From: Helicobacter sp. NHP19-012
GTDB taxonomy: Bacteria; Campylobacterota; Campylobacteria; Campylobacterales; Helicobacteraceae
Direction of reading: 5' to 3'
NCBI RefSeq assembly: GCF_019703325.1
Contig: NZ_AP024819.1
Span: forward strand, 62,001 to 126,000
Length of the DNA stretch: 64,000 nt
This document shows positions 35,396 to 44,260 of this stretch, one piece after another (position 1 is the stretch's first letter; the number at the start of each line of letters is the position of its first letter). The translations under genes and the position numbers were made by a program. The notes under the pieces are model-generated. The model was not told where the DNA came from, ran no database searches, and saw only the letters and a list, made by a program, of their open reading frames with translations.

Positions 35396-36850
35396 TTAAG
35401 CCTGCCCCCATCTATCCTTAGTCAGGTAGTAGCCCAAATAGCATAAAAGGGTGTAGCCAATGGTTAAATACGCCCCAATGCGCTGGTCTGGGTCCATATA
35501 CGCCCCCACGACCCCCACAAGCGACCCACTAATGCCAATGAATTGGATCAAAGGCAAAAAGGGGGCGCGGTAAGGCAAGTCGTCTAAGGATTTGCCCGAA
35601 GCCACAAACTGCTTTCTAAAATTATACTGCGCCACGCTCACGCTGATCCACACAATGATCACGCTAAAACTGATGATGTTAATTAAAGATTCGATGATCT
35701 TTTCAGGGGCATAGGCTTGGGTGAGCATGCCAAGAAGCGTAAAGCCCATAGACAAATACATCGCGTAAACGGGGGTACCTTGTTTATTGAGTTTGGCAAA
35801 AATGGGGGGAAACATCTTTTTTTGTGCCAAACCATAAACCATGCGGCTAGAGGCATAGACCCCCGAATTAGCGGTGGATAAAATCGCCGTGATGATCACA
35901 AAATTCATCACATCGGCAGTGTAAGGAATCCCCGTGCCAAAAAAGGGCAAAGGGATACGCTCTAGGGTGCTGACAAAGGGGCTTTTGGCGATGCTCGAGT
36001 CGGTCATAGGCAAAAAAACAGAGATCACGATCACCGAACCTAAAAAGAAAAATACAATGCGCCACAAAGTCGCCTTGATGGCTTTAGGCATCGCCACACT
36101 CGGGTTTTTTGCTTCCCCTGCTGCCACGCCCACGATCTCTGTGCCCGTGTAGGCAAAGATCACGGCTAAAATCACCCCAAAGACCCCAGAAAGCCCCTTG
36201 GGGAAAAACCCCGCCTCTAATCCTAGGTTTGGGTTAGCTTTAGTGATGTAAAAATGATCCCATACATGGCTAAAGCCGTGCAGATAACTTTGGTAAACAA
36301 TCCCCACCACCCCTAAGATAATGAAAATAAAGACGGCTAAAACTTTAATGGACGCTAAGAAAAACTCCCCCTCAGCAAAGACCCGCACCGAAAAGGCATT
36401 GAGTAAAAAAATCAGCACAATACAGCCCATGACAAAGTAATACACGGGCACATGGGGAAACCATCTTTGCATGAGAAGCCCCACGGCGATGTATTCCACC
36501 GCCACCGTGATGACCCAACCCACCCAATACATCCAAAAGACCATATACCCCGTAGCCGGTCCGATGAAACGGCTGGCATAATCGCCAAAGCTCCCGGTTG
36601 TGGGATAGACACTAGCCAACTCGCCCAAAGACAGAATAATGGAATAAACAATCACCCCGCCCACCATGTAGGCGATCAATGTCCCTAAAGGTCCAGCATT
36701 GGCGATATTGCCCCCCGTGCCGACAAATAGCCCTGTGCCGATTGTTCCGCCTAAGGCAATCATCAATAATTGCCGCACTTTAATGCCCCGTTCTAAATGC
36801 TCGCTTTCCACAAACTTCCTTTCAGCCCCCCTCTTCAAAACGCCGCCCAC
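35396..36850 (-). CDS. Amino acid permease, APC superfamily (HP1017 RocE/LysP-like)
   Basis: A 484-residue inner-membrane transporter with 12 predicted membrane segments. The first broken helix carries the APC substrate motif IALGGTIGTGLFVGTG near residue 36, and conserved segments VIYSIILSLGELASVYPTTG and VFAYTGTEIVGVAAGEAKNP follow. H. pylori HP1017 has been called RocE (arginine/ornithine) or LysP; a basic amino acid substrate is likely but not provable. It sits directly upstream of htrA on the same strand. Confidence 0.85.
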   Translation of the reverse strand: MGGVLKRGAERKFVESEHLERGIKVRQLLMIALGGTIGTGLFVGTGGNIANAGPLGTLIAYMVGGVIVYSIILSLGELASVYPTTGSFGDYASRFIGPATGYMVFWMYWVGWVITVAVEYIAVGLLMQRWFPHVPVYYFVMGCIVLIFLLNAFSVRVFAEGEFFLASIKVLAVFIFIILGVVGIVYQSYLHGFSHVWDHFYITKANPNLGLEAGFFPKGLSGVFGVILAVIFAYTGTEIVGVAAGEAKNPSVAMPKAIKATLWRIVFFFLGSVIVISVFLPMTDSSIAKSPFVSTLERIPLPFFGTGIPYTADVMNFVIITAILSTANSGVYASSRMVYGLAQKKMFPPIFAKLNKQGTPVYAMYLSMGFTLLGMLTQAYAPEKIIESLINIISFSVIIVWISVSVAQYNFRKQFVASGKSLDDLPYRAPFLPLIQFIGISGSLVGVVGAYMDPDQRIGAYLTIGYTLLCYLGYYLTKDRWGQA

Positions 36851-36933
36851 GCCGTTTTAAAACCGCCTTAAGAAAGAAAGCCACACACTCAAGTTTAAAT
36901 AATGGGGGGGTAGAGCCGTGTAAAGAGGGCACA

Positions 36934-37371
36934 TCAGACATACCACATGAGTTTAGCGCACACAATGATGAGAGCGCCTAGAATTAACACGGCTGGGTGG
37001 ATGATGTTTCCAATGGGGTTTTTTTTGTTTAAAAATTTACAAGTTAAAGCGATCCCCACCATTGCAAAAATCCCACATGCAAAGCAAATTTTTAACATGA
37101 GAACTTTTTGAAAGGGGGTTTCAAAGTAACCCTTATCCCCCCCGATGTATTGGCTCACCATCATCCCCCCCGTGATCAAAAGCAACAACACACAAATGGG
37201 CATGATTTTAACCGCCCTCTGACCGATCCCCTGCTCCGCTTTGTTAGCAACCTCTTCCCCGTAAAGCTTTTTAACATTGGGCAAAATCACCACATCAAAG
37301 AACAAATAACCGATGAAAATCACCGCACAAAACAAGTGGACAATGAGGACATAAGGGTAAATCGCAGCCAT
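36934..37371 (-). CDS. Four-helix integral membrane protein, CopD/DUF2269-like
   Basis: A 145-residue protein with four membrane helices (about 5-29, 54-76, 89-113, 122-145) and a conserved-looking His in the first helix (LIVHLFCAVIFIGYLF), a pattern shared with CopD-like and HemJ-like proteins that bind copper or haem. Own TATAAT at 37402-37407. Function cannot be stated; the family placement is tentative. Confidence 0.6.
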   Translation of the reverse strand: MAAIYPYVLIVHLFCAVIFIGYLFFDVVILPNVKKLYGEEVANKAEQGIGQRAVKIMPICVLLLLITGGMMVSQYIGGDKGYFETPFQKVLMLKICFACGIFAMVGIALTCKFLNKKNPIGNIIHPAVLILGALIIVCAKLMWYV

Positions 37372-37401
37372 GAGTAACCTTTAATCTAAATCAAAACTCC
37401 C

Positions 37402-37407
37402 ATTATA
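37402..37407 (-). promoter_or_regulatory. -10 box (TATAAT) of the four-helix membrane protein gene
   Basis: Perfect TATAAT on the minus strand about 31 bases before the start codon, with AAAGG as ribosome site. Confidence 0.5.
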
Positions 37408-37419
37408 GCCTAAGTTTGG

Positions 37420-38292
37420 CTAATGAAGCCCCACGCCCAAATACCGCCCCAAAACTTGCGTGCTCGATTGTAAGAATTTATCCAAGAGCCTTTCAAAGCG
37501 GTCTTTTTGCAGCCAAATGGGGGTTTTGACATGGCTTAAATCTTGCAAGGCTTGAATGGCTTGATTATAAGTGCCTATGTGGTCAATAAGGTGCAAATCC
37601 AGGGCTTCTTTGGCGTTAAAAATCTTGCCCTCGGCAAACTCGGGGGCGTTTTTGGAGTCTAACTTACGCGCTTTAGCCACATCGCTCACAAACATTTGAT
37701 ACTCTTGCGTGAGAAGTTTGTCTAAATATTGCTTCTCTTTGTCCGTCCAAGCGCGCGTGAAAGTACCGACCTCTTTATACGCCCCCTTAGCCAGCCCTTG
37801 AGATTTGATGCCTAATTTATCCATGAGGGCTTGGATATTCACCCCGCTAAAGATCACCCCAATAGAGCCCACCAGCGCGCCCCGATTGGCATAAATCGCA
37901 TTGGCCGCCATGCCCGCATAGTAGCTCCCACTTGCCATCACCCCCTGCACATACGCCACCACCGGCAGTTTTTGCCTAAGCTCAGCGATCATGTCGTTTA
38001 GCTCCACACTCGCGCTAATGCTCCCCCCCGGCGAGTCTATCAACAACAGCACGCCCTTAACGCTAGGATTTGCCAGCACTTGTTGCACCTGCGCCCTTAA
38101 ACTCTCGCTTTCAAAAATAGGTCCGTAGAGATAGATTTTAGCTAGATTGGGTGGGGAGGTCTGTGTGCCAGTCCTGCTTGCCAGCACGAACAGCACGATT
38201 AAAAGCAACACAATCGCTTTAAAATAACGGGTGATAAAATCTAGGGGGGTGGTGAAAACCTTTGCCAACTTGGCGCACATGAAAAACTCCAA
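37420..38292 (-). CDS. sppA: Signal peptide peptidase SppA (protease IV, short form)
   Basis: A 290-residue S49 serine protease anchored by one N-terminal membrane segment (FKAIVLLLIVLFVLASRTG, about 24-42). The catalytic Ser lies in VMASGSYYAGMAAN and the Lys in SQGLAKGAYKEVGTF; LLIDSPGGSISAS forms the ClpP-like fold entry. It degrades cleaved signal peptides at the inner membrane. Length matches the single-domain form (HP1435). A divergent gene for a small membrane protein starts 69 bases away. Confidence 0.92.
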   Translation of the reverse strand: MEFFMCAKLAKVFTTPLDFITRYFKAIVLLLIVLFVLASRTGTQTSPPNLAKIYLYGPIFESESLRAQVQQVLANPSVKGVLLLIDSPGGSISASVELNDMIAELRQKLPVVAYVQGVMASGSYYAGMAANAIYANRGALVGSIGVIFSGVNIQALMDKLGIKSQGLAKGAYKEVGTFTRAWTDKEKQYLDKLLTQEYQMFVSDVAKARKLDSKNAPEFAEGKIFNAKEALDLHLIDHIGTYNQAIQALQDLSHVKTPIWLQKDRFERLLDKFLQSSTQVLGRYLGVGLH

Positions 38293-38309
38293 AAAGAGGA
38301 TAAGTCCTT

Positions 38310-38315
38310 ATTATA
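38310..38315 (-). promoter_or_regulatory. -10 box (TATAAT) of sppA
   Basis: Perfect TATAAT on the minus strand about 17 bases before the sppA start, so the leader would be very short. The divergent small gene may use TATAAG at about 38336-38341 on the plus strand. Confidence 0.45.
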
Positions 38316-38361
38316 CTACCTTAAATGAAAATGTGTTATAAGGCTAGCAAAAAGAAACACC

Positions 38362-38559
38362 ATGGCTTGCAGGTTTTGCCCCAAGGTTAGGCGGGGCGAT
38401 TTGTTATTTATTGTAGTTGCAGGTTTGGCTTTTTATGGGGTCTATAGCTACCAAATGCGCCAAGTGCAAAAAGAGCAAGATTTTAAAAAATTGCAAGAAG
38501 CTTGCGTGTTACACCACGACAAAAAAGCATGCCAAGGAGTTTTAAAGCCCAAAAGCTAG
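38362..38559 (+). CDS. Small single-pass membrane protein
   Basis: A 65-residue protein with a basic N-terminus, one membrane helix (LLFIVVAGLAFYGVYSY, about 14-30) and a charged tail with a Cys pair (EACVLHHDKKACQ). H. pylori has a similarly small unknown gene (HP1436) beside sppA, which supports this being real. Function unknown. Confidence 0.55.
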   Translation: MACRFCPKVRRGDLLFIVVAGLAFYGVYSYQMRQVQKEQDFKKLQEACVLHHDKKACQGVLKPKS

Positions 38560-38582
38560 ACTAGCGGGCAAAAAGGTCGTTT

Positions 38583-39929
38583 ATGTTGCAAAAAATTCTC
38601 CCCCTCGTGTTTGTGTCCTCTTTGCGTTTTTTAGGGCTATTCATCGTCTTGCCCGTGATCTCTTTGTATGCGGTGGGTTTCAAGGCTTCGGCGGCGATGA
38701 TGGGCTTGGCGGTGGGGGGGGCGTATCTCACCCAAATTTTATGCCAAACCCCCATTGGGATTTTAAGCGACAAATACAGCCGTAAAAAGGTCGTGCTGTG
38801 GTGCTTGGGGGTTTTCACCATAGGTTCTTTTCTTTGCTTTATGGCGCACAATATCCAAATGCTCGTGGTGGGGCGTTTGATCCAGGGCATGGGCGCAATG
38901 GGTGGAGTGCTAAGCGCGATGATCGCCGACCTTGTGGAGGAGGAAAAGCGCACGCATGCGATGGCGATGATGGGGGCGGGGATTTTCTTTAGCTTCACAG
39001 CGGCAATGGTGATAGGACCTAGCATTGGCATGCACTTTGGGGTGCAGTGGCTCTTTATGCTAACCGCCCTTTTGAGCCTAGCCTCCATGCTCTTAATGGC
39101 GTTTAAAGTCCCAGAACCCCCCAAGATCGTCTATACCCTCAAAGAAAAACCCCGCTTGCAAGACGCTTTAAAAAACAAGGATATTTTCATCATCAACTCT
39201 TGTTCTTTCTTTGAAAAGTGCTTGATGACTTTGATTTTTGTTCTAATCCCCCTAGCTCTCGTGCATGAGTTTAAAATGGATAAAAGCGTGCTTTGGAAAA
39301 TCTACACAGCGGGGGCGTTCTTAGGCATGGTGAGCATGGCACCTGCGGCGATCATCGCCGAGAAGTTCCACAAGGCTAAGGGTGTGCTGTTAAGTGGGGT
39401 GTTTTTATTTTTAATCGCCTATGCTTGTTTAGCCTATGCTGATAGGCATTTAAATTCGCCCACGACTTGGCTTTTCATCGCAGGGATCATGTGCTTTTTT
39501 GCCGGCTTTGGCACGCTTGAGCCCATCATGCAATCACTGGCTAGCAAATTTGCCAAAGCGCACCAAAGGGGGCTGGTGCTTGGCATGTTTGTAACTTATG
39601 GCTATGTGGGCTCATTTGTGGGGGGGATGCTAGGGGGCATGGGTTATACATACCTTGGCGTAGAAAAAGTGGCAATCCTTGTAGTCGTGGTGTGTGTGTT
39701 GTGGCTAGGGCTTGTGAGCCTGCTTAGCAACCCTAGCCGTCAAAAAAATGTCTATTTTCCCCTAGATGCCTTCGATCGCAAAAAGTTTGGAGCCATTGAG
39801 GCACAAGTGGGGATTTTGGAGTGGTATATCAACGAGAGCCAAAACACAATCATCGTTAAATACGACGCCTTGCAAACCAACGAGGAAGAAATTATAGAAC
39901 TCTCTGTGGCGTTTAGAAAGGCTACATAA
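38583..39929 (+). CDS. MFS efflux transporter with C-terminal cytoplasmic domain (HP1181-like)
   Basis: A 448-residue transporter with 12 membrane helices. The loop 2-3 signature GILSDKYSRKKVV is the MFS motif A, and GRLIQGMGAMGG is motif C-like, pointing to drug or metabolite export. After the last helix (about 385) a soluble tail of about 60 residues follows (FDRKKFGAIEAQVGILEWYI ... NTIIVKYDALQ), with a beta-alpha-beta look like small ferredoxin-fold domains; it may be regulatory. A G8 run at 38714-38721 is in frame. Counterpart of HP1181; the substrate is unknown. Confidence 0.85.
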   Translation: MLQKILPLVFVSSLRFLGLFIVLPVISLYAVGFKASAAMMGLAVGGAYLTQILCQTPIGILSDKYSRKKVVLWCLGVFTIGSFLCFMAHNIQMLVVGRLIQGMGAMGGVLSAMIADLVEEEKRTHAMAMMGAGIFFSFTAAMVIGPSIGMHFGVQWLFMLTALLSLASMLLMAFKVPEPPKIVYTLKEKPRLQDALKNKDIFIINSCSFFEKCLMTLIFVLIPLALVHEFKMDKSVLWKIYTAGAFLGMVSMAPAAIIAEKFHKAKGVLLSGVFLFLIAYACLAYADRHLNSPTTWLFIAGIMCFFAGFGTLEPIMQSLASKFAKAHQRGLVLGMFVTYGYVGSFVGGMLGGMGYTYLGVEKVAILVVVVCVLWLGLVSLLSNPSRQKNVYFPLDAFDRKKFGAIEAQVGILEWYINESQNTIIVKYDALQTNEEEIIELSVAFRKAT

Positions 39930-39957
39930 ACTTAGCGCTTTTTAAAGTTATTTACAC

Positions 39958-39963
39958 TAGAAT
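39958..39963 (+). promoter_or_regulatory. -10 box (TAGAAT) of the COG3014-type lipoprotein gene
   Basis: TAGAAT lies 31 bases before the ATG at 39995; transcription would begin near 39970. This rules out an upstream in-frame ATG at 39962 as start. Confidence 0.55.
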
Positions 39964-39994
39964 GGAGCCTTTAATTTTAAGAAAAAGAGGTTCT

Positions 39995-41380
39995 ATGCGT
40001 AAGTTATATGGTGTTTGTAGCGTTGCTGTGGCAGGTTTGATTTTGGGGTGTGCGCACACAGCGAGTCGTGGGGAGTTGGATCGCTTCCAACAGGCTTACT
40101 ATGCCAAAAACCACCAACAAGCCGACCAAGTGTCTAAAGCTGCCTTGAAAGAGGATAAAAAACAAAAAGACGCGCCTTTGTGGAACTTAGAAGATGGGGT
40201 CAATGCTTTTATGATGGGGCAGTATAAAGCTTCTTTAGACACCCTAGACAAGGCGAACAAAACCTTTGACACTAACTTTAAAAGCATGGAAAAAGGCATT
40301 GCTAAAGCCGGAGCAGCCACTTTGGGTTCAGCCATCAATGTGCCTTATGAAGGGCACATGTATGAGTGGACTCTCACCAACTACTACATGGCACTAGACT
40401 ATGCGTTCTTAGGCAACAAACAAGACGCTAGAGTCGAGTTTAACCGCACCATTGACAGAGAACGCCGCATTAAAGAAGCCTACAAAAAACAAATCAAGAA
40501 AACCCAAGAGGAAATGGAAAAGGCAAAACAAAAAAATGGCGCAATGTTTAGTAAATTGACTGCAGGCACGGCTGGGTGGCAGAGCGAACTTGACAAAACC
40601 TTTTCAAACTTGGCGCAATTTAAAACCTACACCGGTTTCATTAACCCCTTAGTTGACTATGTAAGTGGGTTGTTCTTTGCTAGCACAGGCGATAGTAAGG
40701 GCATTGATGACTTAAAAGAAGCCTATGGGGTGAGCCAAAATAAAATTGTGGGCGAAGACCTTAAAAACTTCATGGACCACACCAAAGAAAAATTCACTTG
40801 GGTGATTGTGGAAGATGGCAAGCAACCCACTTTGGGAGAATTTAAAATGCCCTCCATTAACTTGGCGTTGCCTAAACTCAAAGACGGGCAAGCTTTCCAC
40901 ACAAACTTTAGCGTTGTAGTAGATGGCAAAAGCGAAAAAATGGGCGTGCTCTCTAACTTCAATGTTGTTGTGCAAAAAGAATTCCAAACAACCCTCCCCG
41001 TCATTAGAGGTCGTGCCATTAGCTCAGCAATCTTAAAAACAGCTGCGGGCAAAGGCATGGAAACAGCCGGACAATTTGTCCCCGGTGTGGGTGGTGCTGT
41101 CACGAGCGGTCTTGGGTCAGTGATGCGTAGTGTCAATAAAGCCAGCACTGCCGCTGACACAAGAGGTTCTAATGTATTTCCAAGCATGGTCTATTTGGGG
41201 CGCGTGGATAACAAAGCACATAAATTTAGCATCCAAATTGATAATTTGCATCAAGACTTCACCATCGCCCCTTGCAATGGTAAGCCCGCTGCTGCCGGAC
41301 AAGTTTGCGGCGACACCAACAACATCATCTTTGTCCGCACTTTCCCCAACGATTTAAATGTGAAATCCCTCTCCCTCTAA
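39995..41380 (+). CDS. COG3014-like lipoprotein of unknown function
   Basis: A 461-residue predicted lipoprotein (MRKLYGVCSVAVAGLILGC, lipobox LILGC, mature N-terminus Cys-19). A TPR-like helical repeat region follows (about 30-160; YYMALDYAFLGNKQDARVEF), then a Lys/Glu-rich helix (about 160-195), a beta-rich part and a glycine-rich stretch (AGKGMETAGQFVPGVGGAVT, about 350-370) that looks like a glycine zipper. The start was set by the lipobox, the AAGAGG ribosome site and the promoter. Resembles the uncharacterised COG3014 family; role in the envelope is inferred only. Confidence 0.65.
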   Translation: MRKLYGVCSVAVAGLILGCAHTASRGELDRFQQAYYAKNHQQADQVSKAALKEDKKQKDAPLWNLEDGVNAFMMGQYKASLDTLDKANKTFDTNFKSMEKGIAKAGAATLGSAINVPYEGHMYEWTLTNYYMALDYAFLGNKQDARVEFNRTIDRERRIKEAYKKQIKKTQEEMEKAKQKNGAMFSKLTAGTAGWQSELDKTFSNLAQFKTYTGFINPLVDYVSGLFFASTGDSKGIDDLKEAYGVSQNKIVGEDLKNFMDHTKEKFTWVIVEDGKQPTLGEFKMPSINLALPKLKDGQAFHTNFSVVVDGKSEKMGVLSNFNVVVQKEFQTTLPVIRGRAISSAILKTAAGKGMETAGQFVPGVGGAVTSGLGSVMRSVNKASTAADTRGSNVFPSMVYLGRVDNKAHKFSIQIDNLHQDFTIAPCNGKPAAAGQVCGDTNNIIFVRTFPNDLNVKSLSL

Positions 41381-41390
41381 GCCTTTTGAA

Positions 41391-41409
41391 CTTAAGCCTA
41401 TGGCTTAAG
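41391..41409. other. Perfect 8-bp inverted repeat between convergent genes
   Basis: CTTAAGCC-TAT-GGCTTAAG lies between the lipoprotein stop and the end of rsmE, overlapping the rsmE stop codon. It may slow or end transcription from both sides but has no clear T-tract on either strand. Confidence 0.35.
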
Positions 41410-42072
41410 GGCTAGAGTGGCACTAAAAAGTGCTGCTCCCTCACTGGTAAAAACCAAGTGTGAAGGGCTAAGCACCTTTCTTTCTTTAAAAAGCTCCCTT
41501 TCTGTTTGGCTAAAGCCCCCCTCGGGACCGATGATGACCCCTTTTTGGGGCTCTAAACTTTGTGCGTGCCCGCCTAAATCTAAAACCCCCGCCTCTGGGT
41601 AAATCTCTAGCGCACTCTTTAAATCTGTTAACACTTCTAGGGGCATTAAGTCGCTGCGTCCACATTGCTCGCAAGAGGCGATCAAAATCCTTTCAAACCT
41701 TTCTAGCTTGGCTTTGTCTAGCCCCTCACTTCTTTGGCTAAACTGCGCCATAAAAAAGCTAATCTTTAGCACCCCCATTTGGTTTAAATAGGGCAGGACT
41801 TTTTCTATACTCTTGGTGCTGATGATCGCCCAAATTAAATGCGCACCTTGTGTGGGGCGCATAGGCTGGGCTTGTGCGCTCACGAGCTCTAGTTTTGCGC
41901 TGTGCTTTTGCACGCTTAGGGGTTTATAAAAATATAAATTGTCGTCTTTGAGATTACGCAAAGCGAGTTGTTCTGTAGCTAAAGTGCGGCGGCTGAGGTA
42001 AATGTGTGTGTAAGCCTTATCCTCTAGACTTAGAGTGGGTGCTCCGGCTAGTGGGTGGTAAATAAAGCGCAT
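41398..42072 (-). CDS. rsmE: 16S rRNA (uracil-1498 N3) methyltransferase RsmE
   Basis: A 224-residue SPOUT-class methyltransferase acting on 16S rRNA. The C-terminal knot motif GVIIGPEGGFSQTERELF is diagnostic, with SCEQCGRSDLMPL before it and LFSATLALKP at the end. The ATG at 42070-42072 (MRFIYHPLAG) is the family-typical start; an extension upstream would read into the neighbouring gene. The start overlaps the upstream stop by one base (TAATG). Counterpart of HP0374. Confidence 0.9.
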   Translation of the reverse strand: MRFIYHPLAGAPTLSLEDKAYTHIYLSRRTLATEQLALRNLKDDNLYFYKPLSVQKHSAKLELVSAQAQPMRPTQGAHLIWAIISTKSIEKVLPYLNQMGVLKISFFMAQFSQRSEGLDKAKLERFERILIASCEQCGRSDLMPLEVLTDLKSALEIYPEAGVLDLGGHAQSLEPQKGVIIGPEGGFSQTERELFKERKVLSPSHLVFTSEGAALFSATLALKP

Positions 42073-42467
42073 TAAAGGAACAACAAGAGGCACAAGAGCA
42101 AGTTTAGCCCATACAAACCCTTGCACCATTTAATGTAGGCAAGCATTAACGGCTCTTTTGTGCGCGCGATTTTAAGCTTACGCACCCTTAAAACCTCACC
42201 CCCACAGACTACACACAGCACAAGCCCCATAAACCCCACACGCCAAGAGAAGTTAAAGTGTTGCATTGCCAATAAAAACACCCCACTAAAAAAGGCCATT
42301 GCCCCCCACATAAACACCATGGGCATCATTAAATAAAGTTTTTTGTTTAAAGAGGCGTAGTTTTTAGCCAGCCACAAAAAGGCAAGATTCAAGACAAACA
42401 GCACGGGACCCAAAGCCATTAAAAAGACATGGAAACTAAGGGCGTTTTGCCACGCCAACCCCGTCAT
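42072..42467 (-). CDS. Small integral membrane protein
   Basis: 131 residues with four hydrophobic segments (about 10-33, 42-67, 70-90, 115-131), basic loops (RVRKLKIARTK) and no recognised motif. It overlaps both neighbours by a few bases (catalase-like gene upstream, rsmE downstream), so the three are one transcription unit. Possibly the HP0375-type unknown. Function unknown. Confidence 0.6.
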   Translation of the reverse strand: MTGLAWQNALSFHVFLMALGPVLFVLNLAFLWLAKNYASLNKKLYLMMPMVFMWGAMAFFSGVFLLAMQHFNFSWRVGFMGLVLCVVCGGEVLRVRKLKIARTKEPLMLAYIKWCKGLYGLNLLLCLLLFL

Positions 42468-43423
42468 TGCCGCTTAGAAAAGGTGATGGAGTACACCTCG
42501 TTACGCAACTCAAAGAGCGGGTCTTTGGGCGGCTCAACCCCGCTAGGCAACATGCTTGGCATAAACACCTCCCCATTGCACCCATGCCCCTTGTAGGTTT
42601 GCACCCTCAGTTGCCCGACTTTGATCTCCTCGTGCTTGCCATGCCATAACTTGGTCGTGTCGTTGGTGGGATCGTTTTTATTGGCGAGCTCTAAAACCAT
42701 GTTATAGACAATAGGGGCTTTGGCGACCCTATCTTTAAAGTCTCTTTCTAAAAAGTCGTTGCCGGTGCGTTTGAGCTCGGCGTGGGTTAAATCGTGCACC
42801 CCTGCCACAGGCACAAAACTAAAACGGGCGGGCAAGAAGCGTTGGGTCTGTTTGTCTTTGAAGTAAAAAGTATGCGTAGAGTAGTAGCGCGTGTGCGCCA
42901 CGCTGTCTGTAACGCCCACGCCTTGCATATAGTGGGCGAAGTTTCTAAAACTTGCCACTTCTTGTGTTGTCCTCTTGATCTTTTCTTGATCCACATGCCC
43001 GTTTTTAGGGATGCGGATTTCTAGGTAACGCCCAAACTCTTCGGGGTTTTTAGCAAAGTTAATGGGGGCGTTTGTCATCACCATCACCCAATCATCTTTA
43101 CCCATCCTTAAAGCCATGCCCCGCCCCTTAGATTTATCGCTGGCATGCAAATTACCCCCACTTAGCGAATAGCGCACTTCTGTGGGGATACTGGCTTTAT
43201 CCAAAAGCGGAATATCTAGGCGTGCGCTGGCTTTTTCATCGGGGATAAACACGCCCAGCGCACAAAAGCCCTTGGTGTGGTTGATTTTCTTGTGTGGGTT
43301 TTTGGCATCGCCGTTGAGCTTGTAAAACAAGTCGGCGATCTTTTGGGCGTTGTAGATTTGCCCGGCATGGGCGCAAGAGAACAACACTAAAGGCAACAAA
43401 GCGCACCCAAGCCTATGCACCAT
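42464..43423 (-). CDS. Periplasmic catalase-like haem protein (HP0485-like)
   Basis: A 319-residue member of the small catalase-related (SrpA-type) peroxidases. Signal peptide (LGCALLPLVLFSCAHAG); distal His region NHTKGFCALGVF near 48; a distal Asn-containing MTNAPINFAKNPEEFGRYL near 120; a C-terminal RNEVYSITFSKR corresponding to the R-x-x-x-Y proximal haem-ligand motif of this subfamily. Full-length Helicobacter KatA is about 500 residues, so this is the short paralogue type, probably an exported peroxidase against host oxidants. Activity is inferred from family only. Confidence 0.82.
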   Translation of the reverse strand: MVHRLGCALLPLVLFSCAHAGQIYNAQKIADLFYKLNGDAKNPHKKINHTKGFCALGVFIPDEKASARLDIPLLDKASIPTEVRYSLSGGNLHASDKSKGRGMALRMGKDDWVMVMTNAPINFAKNPEEFGRYLEIRIPKNGHVDQEKIKRTTQEVASFRNFAHYMQGVGVTDSVAHTRYYSTHTFYFKDKQTQRFLPARFSFVPVAGVHDLTHAELKRTGNDFLERDFKDRVAKAPIVYNMVLELANKNDPTNDTTKLWHGKHEEIKVGQLRVQTYKGHGCNGEVFMPSMLPSGVEPPKDPLFELRNEVYSITFSKRQ

Positions 43424-43431
43424 TTTCCTTT

Positions 43432-44178
43432 TTAAAAGTTATAGACATAGTTGGCGTATAAATCAATCACCCGTCTAAAAGAATAGGTGAAGGTGGAGGT
43501 GTCGCCCTTGGTTTGTGTGTAATAGGGATCGTTAATAGCAGGGACTCTAAAGCCCACTTCAATGCCATTATGTGCCCCGAGGTTAGCCCGCATCCCAAAG
43601 TTAAACATCCACTGCACAAAGGTGGGAGAATAGACGACACTTGGGTTTCCAATGGCTTGTTGGAAGTAAAAATTGCTTGTGCTCACACAATTAACGCCAT
43701 TCACTCGTGTCTGGCATACATCATTAGCCTTACCTGCCCCTAAAGCCCAGCTGCTCCCTCCAACTGCCATGCCCACAAAGACCCCAAACTCACTTCCCTT
43801 GTTGTGGTAGAAAGTCCAAAGCGCATCTATACCCACACCATAGAAGAAATTCCCCACGGGTCCCTGTGTGGGGTATTTATTCCCCGTTTTTTGTGAGAAA
43901 CCTCCGCCTTGTAAATTGATGAGCCCATAGTAGCGCACACCCCAATGCCTTTTTTTGCCAAAGAATTGTTTGTAACCACCCACAAAGTCTACTCCACCTA
44001 GATTTCCAGACCAAGGACTTGAAGAAGTGCTGTTAGGGGTGCGTGTCGCGCTCGACCCCGCTGCGTGGGCGTAATCCACCCCCGCTTGCACATACCAACC
44101 ATCTTTAGCTGCCTCTAAAGGCAAGCAACCCAAGAGAGCTCCAAAGCCCACCATTTGGCAAACCACTTTTTTAAACAA
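43432..44178 (-). CDS. Hop/Hor-family outer membrane protein
   Basis: A 248-residue predicted beta-barrel of the Helicobacter OMP family, unrelated to the Hof block. Signal peptide (MVGFGALLGCLPLEAAKDGW), the usual first strand GWYVQAGVDYAHA, KKRHWGVRYYGLINLQGG (a strong family motif), FYGVGIDALWTF, FVGMAVGGSSW and the C-terminal LYANYVYNF with terminal Phe. Two Cys (CQTRVNGVNC) form a probable loop disulfide. It lies 8 bases upstream of the catalase-like gene and may be cotranscribed with it. Confidence 0.85.
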   Translation of the reverse strand: MFKKVVCQMVGFGALLGCLPLEAAKDGWYVQAGVDYAHAAGSSATRTPNSTSSSPWSGNLGGVDFVGGYKQFFGKKRHWGVRYYGLINLQGGGFSQKTGNKYPTQGPVGNFFYGVGIDALWTFYHNKGSEFGVFVGMAVGGSSWALGAGKANDVCQTRVNGVNCVSTSNFYFQQAIGNPSVVYSPTFVQWMFNFGMRANLGAHNGIEVGFRVPAINDPYYTQTKGDTSTFTYSFRRVIDLYANYVYNF

Positions 44179-44208
44179 GCAAACTCCTTACTATGGAATA
44201 AGAACACT

Positions 44209-44214
44209 ATTCTA
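44209..44214 (-). promoter_or_regulatory. -10 box (TAGAAT) of the Hop/Hor gene
   Basis: Minus-strand TAGAAT about 31 bases before the start codon, with AAGGAG as ribosome site. It probably also serves the catalase-like gene, the small membrane protein and rsmE. Confidence 0.5.
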
Positions 44215-44260
44215 GCAAAATTTAACCCTATCGGCTCTACTTTAACCCACTAAGTCCATT

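Noticed and set aside
41391..41409. Bidirectional terminator between the lipoprotein and rsmE
   Set aside because: The 8-bp inverted repeat has no T-tract on either side and a 3-base loop; kept only as an inverted repeat.
42464..43423. Truncated KatA catalase pseudogene
   Set aside because: Signal peptide, distal His region and the C-terminal R-x-x-x-Y motif are present, matching the short catalase-related family instead.
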